The translations under genes were made by a program, and so were the position numbers. 64,000 nucleotides of DNA from Paenibacillus sediminis (GTDB lineage: Bacteria; Bacillota; Bacilli; Paenibacillales; Paenibacillaceae): the NCBI RefSeq assembly GCF_017873765.1, contig NZ_JAGGKP010000006.1, forward strand, positions 1 to 64,000, given 5' to 3'. Of the stretch, positions 34,349 through 43,590 are shown piece after piece (the stretch's first letter is position 1; each line of letters starts with the position of its first letter). The notes under the pieces were generated by a model. That model made no database searches. It saw only the letters and a program-made list of their open reading frames with translations, and was not told the DNA's origin.

Positions 34349-35827
34349 TTATAGGAAAATAACACCGAGGATCGCTACTACAATAATCCCCACAATACCT
34401 TGTACGAGCGTTGCCATCGTCTGTGCGCGGTATGCAGTGTTCAGCTTCATGCCTGAGAACTGAGTAACAACCCAGAAATACGAGTCATTGACATGACTGA
34501 CAACCATAGCTCCGCAGCCAATTGCCATAACGGTAAGCATTTGCCCAATCGGGACAGTGCCTGCCATAGCATCAAGTCCAAGGGATGGAAGCAGCGGCAT
34601 CATGATCGTTGAAGTAACGACAAGGGATGTCGTAGAGCTGCCTTGTGCTGTCTTCAGTACAGCGGCAATGAGGAACGCTAGAATAAGCGCGCCTACGCCG
34701 ACAAATGCAGCATTTCCATTAATTAACGACTTCACGTAATCCGCGATTGGAGTCGCTTTAATGACCCCGCCGAGTGCTCCGCCTGCTCCAGTAATCATAA
34801 TAATGATTGCGGAATCAAGAAGACCTTCACCCATGAGTTTTGTTAAATTTTCTTCATCCCGTTTAGGAAGCAATGTGAACATTGCTAGCAATACACCGAT
34901 GAACAGTGCATTAACAGGAGCACCTAAGAAGGTAAGAACCGTATTCGTGAAGCCGCTGGTAAGCAGTACTTTGTCCCCTGCTTCATTTACGCCAACTGGG
35001 AAGTTCGCAAATGAACCAATAGCGAGCAAAATAATCGGCACGACGATCGGTCCAAATGCTGCCCATGCGGAAGGCAATTTGCCGAAACGTTTCTTGTATT
35101 CTTCGAACGTCTCCGTCGATTCTTCAAGCGTAGAAGGAAGCTTGTCCGCAACCTTTCTAGCCCAAATGTGACCCGCAAGTGCAACCGGAATGGAAACAAC
35201 GAGACCAATGAGAATAACCCAGAACAGACCATCTGGTCCGATACCAAGATTCGTTGCAGCTGCAATCGGTCCTGGTGTCGGCGGAACCAATGTGTGAGTA
35301 GCATACAGACCAGTAGATAGAGCAACAGACAGCGTAACGACGTTAACGCCTGACCGTTTTGCAAGTGATTTTTTAAGAGAAGACAGAATAACGTAACCTG
35401 AATCACAAAATACAGGAATAGAGACAATCCATCCGATAATGGACATTGCGATAGCTGGATGACGGTCACCTAGCAAACGAAGTACAACTTCAGCCATTTT
35501 AACGGCAGCGCCTGTTTTCTCGAGAATTTTACCAATAATTGTCCCGAAAATAATAACAAGACCGATACTGGTAACAATCCCGCCGAACCCGCCTGTAATT
35601 GTAGCCCCAATGTCTTTAATGATAGGACCGCCTTCCACGCCCTTCATTTTGCCAATGAGATTCGTTCCAAGTGCAAGTATGTATGTCGAAGAGATGATTG
35701 AAAGAAACGGATGCAGCTTCCATTTTGCGGTGGCATAGACGATAAAGATAATACATAACAGCAGCAGTACTAACAAAATCGGACCTAACCCAATAACATC
35801 TGCGCTAAAGCCTGCTTGATTGTTCAT
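34349..35827 (-). CDS. GntP family permease (glycerate/gluconate)
   Basis: A 492-residue inner-membrane transporter of the gluconate:H+ symporter family, with about 12 helices and the family segments PVFCDSGYVILSSL, ATHTLVPPTPGPIAAA and AQGSSTTSLVVTS. Its start overlaps the glycerate kinase stop by 4 nt (ATGA), so the substrate is very likely D-glycerate rather than gluconate. It is the last gene of the chemoreceptor-kinase-permease operon and is followed by a strong terminator. Confidence 0.93.
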   Translation of the reverse strand: MNNQAGFSADVIGLGPILLVLLLLCIIFIVYATAKWKLHPFLSIISSTYILALGTNLIGKMKGVEGGPIIKDIGATITGGFGGIVTSIGLVIIFGTIIGKILEKTGAAVKMAEVVLRLLGDRHPAIAMSIIGWIVSIPVFCDSGYVILSSLKKSLAKRSGVNVVTLSVALSTGLYATHTLVPPTPGPIAAATNLGIGPDGLFWVILIGLVVSIPVALAGHIWARKVADKLPSTLEESTETFEEYKKRFGKLPSAWAAFGPIVVPIILLAIGSFANFPVGVNEAGDKVLLTSGFTNTVLTFLGAPVNALFIGVLLAMFTLLPKRDEENLTKLMGEGLLDSAIIIMITGAGGALGGVIKATPIADYVKSLINGNAAFVGVGALILAFLIAAVLKTAQGSSTTSLVVTSTIMMPLLPSLGLDAMAGTVPIGQMLTVMAIGCGAMVVSHVNDSYFWVVTQFSGMKLNTAYRAQTMATLVQGIVGIIVVAILGVIFL

Positions 35828-36966
35828 TGTAATCCCCCTTTAAGTTGGTAAATACGAATGACTTGCTCTGCGGCCAGTTCCAGCAGTGATTCCGTTAAAC
35901 CCATTGCTTCGTCAAGCTTCATCGGCCGGTTCAGAATACTTATGACGGCAGATACACCATGCTCGTACAAGCTTTCAATCCCTTGTCCAATAGAGCCTGC
36001 CAGTACAATAACAGGCACGTGATATTTGCTAGCCACATGCGCGACACCGCAAGGTGTCTTTCCTCTTGCCGTCTGAAAATCAACTTGCCCTTCGCCAGTA
36101 ATGACCAGATCAGCATCCTTCACTGCAGCTTCCAGCCCTGTCACTTTAGATACAATCGAAACACCTGCTTCCAATTGCCCATTCATGAATGCAACAATGC
36201 CGCCAGCTAAACCGCCTGCAGCGCCAGCCCCAGGAAGATGATGAATCGATTTCCCTATCGCTTCTTCGATCAAATCAGCAAAATGATGCAAATTACGATC
36301 AAGCTGCTGCACCATCACGGGCGTTGCACCTTTTTGAGGACCGAATACAGCCGATGCACCAGTTGGACCTATGAACGGGTTATCTACGTCGCATGCAATG
36401 ATAAAGCTGCTTTCTGCAATACGGGCATCTAATCTTTCTAAGCGAATCTCGGCAATTTTGCCTAGTTCACCTCCCCCATAGCCTACTGGATGACCTTTGG
36501 CGTCAAGCAGATCCACTCCGAGCGCTTGCAGCATCCCTGCCCCGCCGTCATTCGTCGCGCTACCGCCCACACCAAGAATAAATTTCCGACATCCTTGGTC
36601 CAGACCGGCCTTAATCAGTTGACCAAATCCGTATGTCGTTGTAAGGAGCGGATTTCGTTCAGACTCCTCAATGAGATACAATCCTGAAGACATTGCCATT
36701 TCGATCACACATGTCGTGCCATCTCCTAAAATCCCGAACCCCGACTTAATTTCTCTCCCCAGCGGGTCCTGCACGACAGCTTCAACAAATTGTCCGTTTG
36801 TTCCGTCAATCAAACATTCCATCGTTCCTTCGCCGCCATCTGCCATAGGAATTACAATGATATCGCTTTCATAATTGACTCTTTTAATTCCTCTCTCAAT
36901 CGCGAGGCCTACTTCCTTGGCTGAGAGACTTCCTTTGAAAGAATCAGGTGCAATGACAATTTTCAC
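35824..36966 (-). CDS. glxK: Glycerate kinase
   Basis: A 380-residue GlxK/GarK-type kinase that phosphorylates D-glycerate, probably to 2-phosphoglycerate, for glycolysis. Family motifs are IAPDSFKGSLSA at the start, IPMADGGEGTMECL, LGVGGSATNDGGAG and TGEGQVDFQTARGKTP. The start is GTG with AAGGGG upstream, 2 nt after the chemoreceptor stop. It is coupled to the GntP permease by a 4-nt overlap, giving an uptake-and-phosphorylation pair. Confidence 0.94.
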   Translation of the reverse strand: MKIVIAPDSFKGSLSAKEVGLAIERGIKRVNYESDIIVIPMADGGEGTMECLIDGTNGQFVEAVVQDPLGREIKSGFGILGDGTTCVIEMAMSSGLYLIEESERNPLLTTTYGFGQLIKAGLDQGCRKFILGVGGSATNDGGAGMLQALGVDLLDAKGHPVGYGGGELGKIAEIRLERLDARIAESSFIIACDVDNPFIGPTGASAVFGPQKGATPVMVQQLDRNLHHFADLIEEAIGKSIHHLPGAGAAGGLAGGIVAFMNGQLEAGVSIVSKVTGLEAAVKDADLVITGEGQVDFQTARGKTPCGVAHVASKYHVPVIVLAGSIGQGIESLYEHGVSAVISILNRPMKLDEAMGLTESLLELAAEQVIRIYQLKGGLQ

Positions 36967-36968
36967 GC

Positions 36969-37823
36969 TCAGTCAACCCCTTCCTTCAATGTACTCATCA
37001 CATTCTCAATTTCATTGACATAAGAAGCGATTTCTTGCAGCGCAGCATGTTGTTCGTGAGTTCTTATTTCATTATGTTGAGCCTGTTTTGAAATACGATC
37101 AAAGGAGCTGTTCACCTGTGCTAGAAGATTGCGAATAATTTGGACATGATTATGACTGTTCGCAGCGAGCTTCCTCACTTCTGAGGCGACTACACCAAAT
37201 CCTCTTCCGGCCTCGCCTGCATGTGCAGCTTCTATCGAAGCATTGAGTCCAATCAAGTTGCTGTGATCTGCAGTTTCTTTAATAAAATTAAGTGCTTTTT
37301 CCATGGCCTGAATGTGCTCAGCAGCGGATTGCACTTCATTTAGCGCCTCTTTACTTGCCACAGTAAATTCTTCAGATTGTGCACCAATCTGCTGTATGGC
37401 AGCGGCCATTTGCTGCAGTTGATTATACACATTATCCGCGGTTTTATTTCTCTCTTCCTGCTGCTCATAATTTCGAATCCATAGAGTAACAGTACGTACA
37501 GCGACTCGTACGATTTGTATCATCCGTGCCGGGTCCCCAGACATGCCTACAACGCCTATCCGTTCGCCGTTATATTCAATAGGCAGATTACAACCCGCTC
37601 TTACTCCTTCAAGCTTCTGTGCCTCCTCCTCCGTTACGAGCGCGTCATCGATCAATTTGTCCATAATTTTCTTGGCTGCTTCATGGACAGAACCGATCCG
37701 TTCGGGGCGGGTAGAGGAAACGATGACGCCCCCAGGTCCCATAATGTTGACATGCTCACCCGTTTCTTCGTGGAGAATCTGTACAATTTCATCAAAAAAA
37801 CCTTCTTTTTGAAAAAGCAACAA
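36969..37823 (-). CDS. Soluble chemoreceptor with sugar-diacid recognition domain
   Basis: A 284-residue cytoplasmic MCP-like protein without membrane helix or HAMP. The N-terminal half (about 1-125) is a Diacid_rec domain: [17 protein letters not shown] and [20 protein letters not shown]. The C-terminal half is a short MCP signalling hairpin with the conserved tip [20 protein letters not shown] and [13 protein letters not shown]. It should signal to CheA/CheW according to the level of a sugar acid inside the cell. Its length is like that of the B. subtilis soluble receptor YfmS. I chose the TTG at 37823, which follows AGAGGTGATC; an upstream GTG lies within that site. First gene of the glycerate operon. 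Confidence 0.85.
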   Translation of the reverse strand: MLLFQKEGFFDEIVQILHEETGEHVNIMGPGGVIVSSTRPERIGSVHEAAKKIMDKLIDDALVTEEEAQKLEGVRAGCNLPIEYNGERIGVVGMSGDPARMIQIVRVAVRTVTLWIRNYEQQEERNKTADNVYNQLQQMAAAIQQIGAQSEEFTVASKEALNEVQSAAEHIQAMEKALNFIKETADHSNLIGLNASIEAAHAGEAGRGFGVVASEVRKLAANSHNHVQIIRNLLAQVNSSFDRISKQAQHNEIRTHEQHAALQEIASYVNEIENVMSTLKEGVD

Positions 37824-37891
37824 CTTGATCACCTCTTAAATTTTGGACTGAAATTTAAAGTCATACGAGGCCATGCAATGATTATAGAATG

Positions 37892-37921
37892 ATTATACAA
37901 AAGGTAATTTTTCTTCCTCAA
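37892..37921 (-). promoter_or_regulatory. Promoter of the glycerate operon
   Basis: On the minus strand, TTGAGG (37916-37921), an 18-bp spacer and TATAAT (37892-37897), about 70 bp before the chemoreceptor start and after the cdaR-like stop. A second TATAAT lies slightly downstream. Confidence 0.6.
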
Positions 37922-38001
37922 TGTATAAATCAACCTAGAAAAATGACTCATTTACCCATTTTTTTGTGCAGAATGCATATAAATTTTTCGTTTGTAATCA
38001 C

Positions 38002-39159
38002 TTACATATTTAGTTTGTACAGCAGAATTGCTAATTGTGTCCGAACGGCTTGCCGAAACTGTTTTGGACTAGCCTTAAGAAAACTATCAATTCGGTCAAG
38101 ACGATACATGAGTGTATTCCGGTGAATCCCCATCGTGCGTGCTGTCTCACTATAATTCATGTCACAATCATAAAATGCTTGCAGTGTATCTATCAGATCC
38201 GGATAATGAATCAACTCCCCAAGCTCTTCCTCTATCATTCGCTCTCTTGAAGTGTCCGAGATTTCTGACAATATCATTTCCAGTGAAGCATCATCGATGT
38301 GTATGATTGGTTCTTTGATGGGCATCTTACAAGCAAATTCCAACATATGCAGCAGTTCATGAAACGATCTTCCAAGCTCGTTCACATCTTTGCAAAGCTT
38401 ACCTAGCGCTATTCGCGCATCCGTTTGCAATCTGTCAGAGATCGTCTTCATTATTTTTGCAGAAATATCGATGAGATCCTTCTTGGCATGCTGTTCATTT
38501 CTATAAGCCGAGAGTTCGGTAATAACAACCCATCTGTCATGGCCGAACTGCGCAAGTAGCGTTTGCTTCGGACTGCGAAACAATTGGGTAATATCCATTA
38601 GTCGATAATAGCTCTGATTGAAGCTCTCGCTCACCCTGTCATTCATTCCAAGTTGAATAATCATGATGGAACGAGGCAATGTAAGGTCGATTCCAAGCAA
38701 TTGTCCTCTAGCTTGCAAAATATCCATCGAAGAGTGCTCTATGCCGGAAATCATCTCATGAACAAGGTATGCCTTGGCACGCTCTTTCATCTCAATCTGC
38801 TCCGTCAAATAGGACTGCTGAAGAAGCATCTCCGTCATCATTTTAACAGCACGACCGAAAGGAATAACGTCTGCTTCCTGCCCCGTAATGCCAATTACGC
38901 CTATAATTTCGTTATGAAACAGAATAGGCATATTAATTCCCGGTTTCGTCCCTGCCCATCTATTCGTCATTTCGGATGAAATAATGATTTCTTCCCCTGT
39001 TCGTACAACTTCAATCGCCCCTTCATGAAGCTTACCAATCCGCTCTGGATCACTGGAACTGATAATAACCCCTTCTTTGTCCATCACATTCATATTCATC
39101 TGAGTTAGTTCTTTGGTCTTCTTCACAATCATGTCTGCAAGCTGTTTCGTCACTATCAT
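38002..39159 (-). CDS. CdaR-family sugar-diacid/glycerate regulator
   Basis: A 385-residue transcription factor. The N-terminus is a Diacid_rec domain with GVIISSSDPERIGKLHE and GINMPILFHNEIIGVIGITG, plainly related to that of the neighbouring chemoreceptor. A GGDEF-like middle region follows. The C-terminal PucR-type helix-turn-helix is seen in YSETARTMGIHRNTLMYRLDRI. CdaR proteins activate glycerate, glucarate and galactarate genes. Here it sits upstream of the glycerate operon in the same direction. The ATG at 39159 has GGGAGG upstream and is preferred over the TTG just before it. Confidence 0.9.
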   Translation of the reverse strand: MIVTKQLADMIVKKTKELTQMNMNVMDKEGVIISSSDPERIGKLHEGAIEVVRTGEEIIISSEMTNRWAGTKPGINMPILFHNEIIGVIGITGQEADVIPFGRAVKMMTEMLLQQSYLTEQIEMKERAKAYLVHEMISGIEHSSMDILQARGQLLGIDLTLPRSIMIIQLGMNDRVSESFNQSYYRLMDITQLFRSPKQTLLAQFGHDRWVVITELSAYRNEQHAKKDLIDISAKIMKTISDRLQTDARIALGKLCKDVNELGRSFHELLHMLEFACKMPIKEPIIHIDDASLEMILSEISDTSRERMIEEELGELIHYPDLIDTLQAFYDCDMNYSETARTMGIHRNTLMYRLDRIDSFLKASPKQFRQAVRTQLAILLYKLNM

Positions 39160-39196
39160 CAATCACGCCTCCCAACCAACCAAGGACTAATTCACC

Positions 39197-39253
39197 TTAT
39201 GTCGCTTTATGTCACTTTATTAAGAAAATAACGATATTCATGAAATTAGACAA
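39197..39253 (-). promoter_or_regulatory. cdaR-like gene promoter with 10-bp direct repeats
   Basis: On the minus strand, TTGTCT (39248-39253), a 17-bp spacer and TATTTT (39225-39230). Just downstream, at 39197-39216 on the plus strand, TTATGTC(G/A)CT occurs twice in tandem with an exact 10-bp period. The repeats overlap the expected transcription start and could be an autoregulatory site. Confidence 0.45.
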
Positions 39254-39291
39254 GCCTAAATAAAATGAATGTAAATATATATTGACAGTAA

Positions 39292-39320
39292 CTTTCATTT
39301 TATATAAACTCTCATTATCA
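39292..39320 (+). promoter_or_regulatory. Promoter of the MFS exporter gene
   Basis: A consensus TTGACA (39292-39297), a 17-bp spacer and TAAACT (39315-39320). Two similar 10-mers, AACTTTCATT and AACTCTCATT, lie 17 bp apart across the promoter and could bind the downstream TetR protein. Confidence 0.6.
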
Positions 39321-39350
39321 AATGTGAAATACGAAAGGTGGAGTTTGAAA

Positions 39351-40848
39351 ATGAAAAACCTTGAAAAGCGTAAATGGTGGGTGCTCGCGACTCTGTCTTT
39401 CGGCCTCCTTGCCGTCGGCCTCGACATGACCGTTCTTAACGTCGCCCTTCCGACCTTGGCAACAGATCTGCATGCATCGACTAGCGAGCTGCAGTGGTTT
39501 GCCAACTCGTATAACCTCATGCTGGCTGCCATGCTTCTTCCTGCCGGTATGCTAGGAGATCGATTTGGGCGAAAGAAACTGCTGCTCATTGCACTCATCC
39601 TGTTTGGAGCGGCTTCACTGGTATTCCGATTCTCCGGCGATGTTGATCATTACACGAGCGGCACTCGGATTTGGTGCTGCCTTCCTGATCCCACTCTCCA
39701 TGTCGGCGCTCCCTGTATTGTTCTCACCACAGGAACGAACGAAAGCGATGATGATTTGGGCGATGGCAAATATGCTTGGCATTCCTCTTGGACCGATTGT
39801 AGGCGGATGGCTTCTTGAGCATTACTGGTGGGGCTCCGTGTTCCTCATTAACCTTCCTTTTGTCGCTATCGCACTCATTGCCATATCTGTGCTGATGCCG
39901 GAATCCCGGAGCAGCGAACACCGCCCGCTCGATTTGATTGGCGTTGTATCCTCCAGTATCGGCTTGGTCAGCGTGACCTATGGCGTAATCCGTGCAGGAG
40001 AGAATGGATGGGACGACACCATTTCAATAGTCACACTATTTATCGGTCTCATCATATTGACAGCCTTCGTCCTATGGCAAAAACGTAACCGCCATGCACT
40101 CATTGATCTATCCCTGTTCGGTTCGAAAAGCTTCACTTGGGGATCTATATTGGCTACGTTGGTCTCATTCGCCTTGTTCGGATTATTATTCGCATTGCCG
40201 CAATTTTTCCAAGCTGTAGGGGGGACCGATGCGCTCACTACCGGTTTACGCTTGCTGCCGCTTATTGGCGGCTTGATTGTAGGAGCTAAAGTATCCGACC
40301 TGCTTGTAACCGCCATCGGTTCCAAAGTGAACGCCGCACTAGGATTTGCAGTCATGGCTGCAGGACTGATGATTGGGTCGACTACGGACGTACAAACCAG
40401 CTACGGGTTTATTGCAATGTGGATTACTGTGACCGGCATCGGTCTAGGTCTCGCTCTCCCTACGGCAATGGACGCGGCGTTAAGTGCTCTGTCTGCCGAA
40501 AGAAGCGGCATTGGCTCTGCACTTATTATGGCTTTGCGGCAGGTCGGCGGAGCTATTGGCGTGGCGCTTCTTGGCTCTACTCTAAATTATAGCTACAGAA
40601 GCCAGCTCGATTTGACTGGACTTCCGAATTCTGTGGTCAGTACGGTACGGCAAAGCGTATCCGCTGGTGTCGCCGTCGCCCACAAGCTGAATTCCCAAGA
40701 GCTGCTTGATAACGTTCGTAACGCTTTTATTCACGGAGAAGCAACCATGCTATGGGTATGTGGCGGAATCGCCTTACTCGGCGTCATTCTTACCCTGAGC
40801 TTCCTGCCTCGTCAAGCTAGTGGATCTCAAACAGAAGAAGTCTCCTAA
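39351..40848 (+). pseudogene. Frameshifted DHA2-type MFS multidrug exporter
   Basis: A DHA2/EmrB-like drug:H+ antiporter with 14 expected helices, split by one frameshift. Frame one runs from the ATG at 39351 (MKNLEKRKWWVLATLS) through the motif GMLGDRFGRKKLLL to GAASL near 39635. The other frame then carries WYSDSPAMLIITRAALGFGA to the stop at 40848. A loss of 2 nt, or a gain of 1 nt, around 39625-39640 explains the break; there is no homopolymer there. All other motifs look intact, so the damage is recent or a sequencing error. A TetR gene follows directly. Confidence 0.88.
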
Positions 40849-40850
40849 AG

Positions 40851-40879
40851 TTGTCCACCCGTTCAACAACAGGTATACT
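40851..40879 (+). promoter_or_regulatory. Promoter of the tetR gene
   Basis: TTGTCC (40851-40856), a 17-bp spacer and TATACT (40874-40879), starting 2 bp after the MFS stop codon. It allows the regulator to be made independently of the exporter. Confidence 0.6.
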
Positions 40880-40912
40880 TATGGGAAGAAATTGATGGGG
40901 GGAGGTGTCACA

Positions 40913-41521
40913 GTGAATACGGACGATCAGTCAAAAATCGGATTGCGCGAACGCAAAAAAATAAAGACTAGGGCGTCAATCCAAAAGCATGCTTTGCGTC
41001 TATTTCGCGAACAAGGCTATCACGAGACTACCATTGAACAAATCGCGGAAGCTGCGGAGATCTCCCCCAGCACGTTTTTTCGATACTTCCCAACCAAGGA
41101 AGCGTTAGTGTTGGAAGATGATTACGATCCTATCCTCATTCAAATGTTTCAAGAGCAGCCTCCTGAGCTGACCCCCATTCAAGCATTGCGGAGAGCTATG
41201 AATCAAGGACTTGCCATGATTCCTGAACAGGAGAAAGAAGCCCTTCGGGAACGGATGGAACTGACCTTCTCCGTTCCTGAATTGCGCGCCGCTTCACTTA
41301 ATCAATTGACGGATACTTTGCGTATGATCGCGAAGCTGTTGGCTGTTCGAGTAGGGAGAGAGAGTGATGACTTCTATGTGATGTCGTTTGCTGGAGCGGT
41401 GATAGGAGTAATCATGTCGATCCTAGTCTACAGCGCAGATAAGCCCGACGCTGACTACCCTTCCTTGATTGACGAAGCACTAGCCCATCTGGAAGCTGGC
41501 TTTCCACTTCTTCCTGATTGA
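40913..41521 (+). CDS. TetR family regulator
   Basis: A 202-residue repressor-type protein. The N-terminal helix-turn-helix is typical: LRLFREQGYHETTIEQIAEA followed by SPSTFFRYFPTKEALV. The C-terminal ligand domain is variable, as expected. I chose the GTG at 40913, preceded by GGGAGGTG; the frame is open upstream into the MFS gene. It most likely controls the adjacent, now broken, exporter gene. The ligand is unknown. Confidence 0.9.
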   Translation: MNTDDQSKIGLRERKKIKTRASIQKHALRLFREQGYHETTIEQIAEAAEISPSTFFRYFPTKEALVLEDDYDPILIQMFQEQPPELTPIQALRRAMNQGLAMIPEQEKEALRERMELTFSVPELRAASLNQLTDTLRMIAKLLAVRVGRESDDFYVMSFAGAVIGVIMSILVYSADKPDADYPSLIDEALAHLEAGFPLLPD

Positions 41522-41544
41522 TACGGAATTTACACCATTCAAGA

Positions 41545-41577
41545 AAAATAAGGACACCCAGGGGGTGTCCTTATTTT
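41545..41577. terminator. Bidirectional terminator after tetR
   Basis: AAAATAAGGACACCC and GGGTGTCCTTATTTT flank a very short loop. It serves the convergent tetR and DinB-like genes. Confidence 0.9.
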
Positions 41578-41593
41578 GCACTAGACTACAGCA

Positions 41594-42055
41594 TTACAGA
41601 GCAGTATTTAAAAAGAAAGGAACTTTTTCAACACCGATCATTCGAGTGTATGTAAACAGTTGGCCTTTGTGATGAATTTCGTGTTCCTTTGCCGTATTAA
41701 TCCATGCTTTACCTGGAGCGGAGAACTGATTGACGACTACAATTTGTTCTAATTGATCCTCTGTTAATGATTGGAGTTCATCTTTTGTTTTCTCCGTATA
41801 TTCCTGCACAATTCTTCTGACATCATCCATCGTTTCAAACGGATTAGAAGCAGACGGCGGTACAAATTCCCCATTCTTCACCGCCTGAACGAACATATCC
41901 GTAGAACTCACAATATGTACTGCTAATGATCCGAGTGAATAAGCTTGATTCCAAGGTTTAAAGTGTGTATGCTCGTTATCAATCCCTTGAAGCAATTCAA
42001 GCAGTACACTTCGATGCCGAAGCCACCCTTGCACATATCCATCGATTTTCCCCAT
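41594..42055 (-). CDS. DinB family protein
   Basis: A 153-residue DinB-type four-helix bundle with three putative metal His: one in SLAVHIVSS and two in HEIHHKGQLFTYTR. The last motif is the hallmark of YisT/DinB-like proteins, many of which are damage-inducible or thiol-linked but of unknown function. ATG start with GGAGGTAG upstream. It stands alone and converges on tetR. Confidence 0.88.
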   Translation of the reverse strand: MGKIDGYVQGWLRHRSVLLELLQGIDNEHTHFKPWNQAYSLGSLAVHIVSSTDMFVQAVKNGEFVPPSASNPFETMDDVRRIVQEYTEKTKDELQSLTEDQLEQIVVVNQFSAPGKAWINTAKEHEIHHKGQLFTYTRMIGVEKVPFFLNTAL

Positions 42056-42145
42056 GTTCTACCTCCAATAAGCCCTTGGCTTCCTTTAAATCACACTTCA
42101 TTCTATTATATAACTTTACTTGTAAATAATGTCAACTTATATTGC

Positions 42146-43411
42146 TTAATTAGCGTATAGATACGACTTCACATCTTTCCCGACAAAAGCTCTCCAAATG
42201 ATCAGATTGTACGGATAATTCCAATCCATATCGTCCTGATTCCGTTCAAACATTTGGTGAAGCCGATTGTTATTAAAAATGATCGATCCCTTCTGATCAA
42301 ACGCCACGCCGTCTACCCACAGCATCCGATCGTCAGAAATAAATTTATAGAATCTGTTTCTCTCTGAATGATAAATTCCAATGCCTTGCCCTTCTAACAT
42401 CGTGTAAAATACATTTCCTCGGTTGTCTGCATGCATCCCGTCGGTATTCGTACGTTTACTGCCGATCGTTTGAACCGAGCTACTTATCTTCTCGAGCGGG
42501 GTATTGAAATTTCTCACAAGCGCAGTGTCTATGGCATACAGATTCCGTCCCGTCACTGGGCAGTAGTACAAGGTCCGGCGGTCCGCAGACAAGGCGATGC
42601 CGTCAGAACCAATCTTCATCGGTCTGTCTCTAAATACCGGTCTATGGACAATTTCAAACACAAAGCCCGGATAATCCTGCGTGCTGTAGTGTCTATCTAG
42701 CACTCTTCTGAACGTCTTCGTCTTCATATTGTACACAATGATTCCGCCGACAACTGGGCTCGACCATCCCCCGCCATTCCCGGAATCTGTAATATAGACG
42801 AAGCCATTTTTGTTGTCCACAACCAAGTCATTGAGAAAAGAGTACCGATACGATGCGATCTCGTTCGGAATTTTAATCGAATCGATGAGCTTGTTCTTGT
42901 TTAAATCCCAAATGACCAATTTCTGCGAACCATCCGGAGAAGGATTATATGCTATTTTACCTTGATCCAGTAGCCACATGCGATTATTCTCGTCAATTTC
43001 ATACCCTAAGACGGATTGAAGTACTTTCACATCTCCTGCTTTATTCCATTCCCAGCTTGGAAATGCTTCAAGAAGCGGCTTGCCATTTTTAACTACGATA
43101 CGATTCATCGTTGAAGGAATGCCCTGCGCCCAGCGCGGTACGGAGACATAATAGTTGCCTTGCTGATCGACCTTAATTCCTGCAGGCATAGACTGCTTCC
43201 AATATTGGTTCACTTCAAATTGCTGCTTCATTCTTGGATCGGCAAAATTCCAGTCCAGACGGTTCCAATGATAGACGACTTCGTAGCGGCCGATTTTTTC
43301 TGAATCCTGCTGCGAAGGAGCAGGCGCTGCGGCCCCAGTGAGCGGATACATAATATTCACACATAGCAAGACAACAAATATTCGGTAAAAAAATATGGCA
43401 GCACTTCTCAA
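42146..43411 (-). CDS. Secreted major royal jelly/Yellow-family protein
   Basis: A 421-residue predicted exported six-bladed beta-propeller of the MRJP/Yellow family (often annotated L-dopachrome tautomerase-related). The N-terminus is a signal peptide (IFFYRIFVVLLCVNIMY, cleavage near GAAA-PAP). Family segments are GYEIDENNRMWLLDQGK, SYRYSFLNDLVVD, VYITDSGNGGGW, GSDGIALSADRRTLYYCP and NTDGMHADNRGNVFYTML. The likely start is TTG at 43411, 10 nt after AGGAGG; ATGs further upstream would overlap the binding site. The substrate is unknown in bacteria. Confidence 0.85.
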   Translation of the reverse strand: MRSAAIFFYRIFVVLLCVNIMYPLTGAAAPAPSQQDSEKIGRYEVVYHWNRLDWNFADPRMKQQFEVNQYWKQSMPAGIKVDQQGNYYVSVPRWAQGIPSTMNRIVVKNGKPLLEAFPSWEWNKAGDVKVLQSVLGYEIDENNRMWLLDQGKIAYNPSPDGSQKLVIWDLNKNKLIDSIKIPNEIASYRYSFLNDLVVDNKNGFVYITDSGNGGGWSSPVVGGIIVYNMKTKTFRRVLDRHYSTQDYPGFVFEIVHRPVFRDRPMKIGSDGIALSADRRTLYYCPVTGRNLYAIDTALVRNFNTPLEKISSSVQTIGSKRTNTDGMHADNRGNVFYTMLEGQGIGIYHSERNRFYKFISDDRMLWVDGVAFDQKGSIIFNNNRLHQMFERNQDDMDWNYPYNLIIWRAFVGKDVKSYLYAN

Positions 43412-43511
43412 ATTGTGGAGACCTCCTATCATCTGAAAATCAGAATTATTGTGCACTTGCAAACGATAGGTAACATTCCCCATATATGTTTTGATTATTC
43501 GGATTCTCTGT

Positions 43512-43540
43512 TTGTCAAAGCGGCTGGAAAGTATAATAAT
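43512..43540 (+). promoter_or_regulatory. Promoter of the MFS transporter gene
   Basis: TTGTCA (43512-43517), a 17-bp spacer and AATAAT (43535-43540), about 50 bp before the ATG. Confidence 0.5.
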
Positions 43541-43590
43541 AATATTATGTCTTTAAGAAATCATTGATAACAGATAGGATGGTCACACAT

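Noticed and set aside
34987-35469. 160-codon frame on the same strand as the GntP gene
   Set aside because: Alternative frame inside the permease gene with a Leu/Arg-rich nonsense composition.
39282-39818. Two separate MFS genes instead of one broken gene
   Set aside because: The two frames are the N- and C-terminal parts of one DHA2 transporter and join within a few codons; the second frame has no ribosome site of its own.
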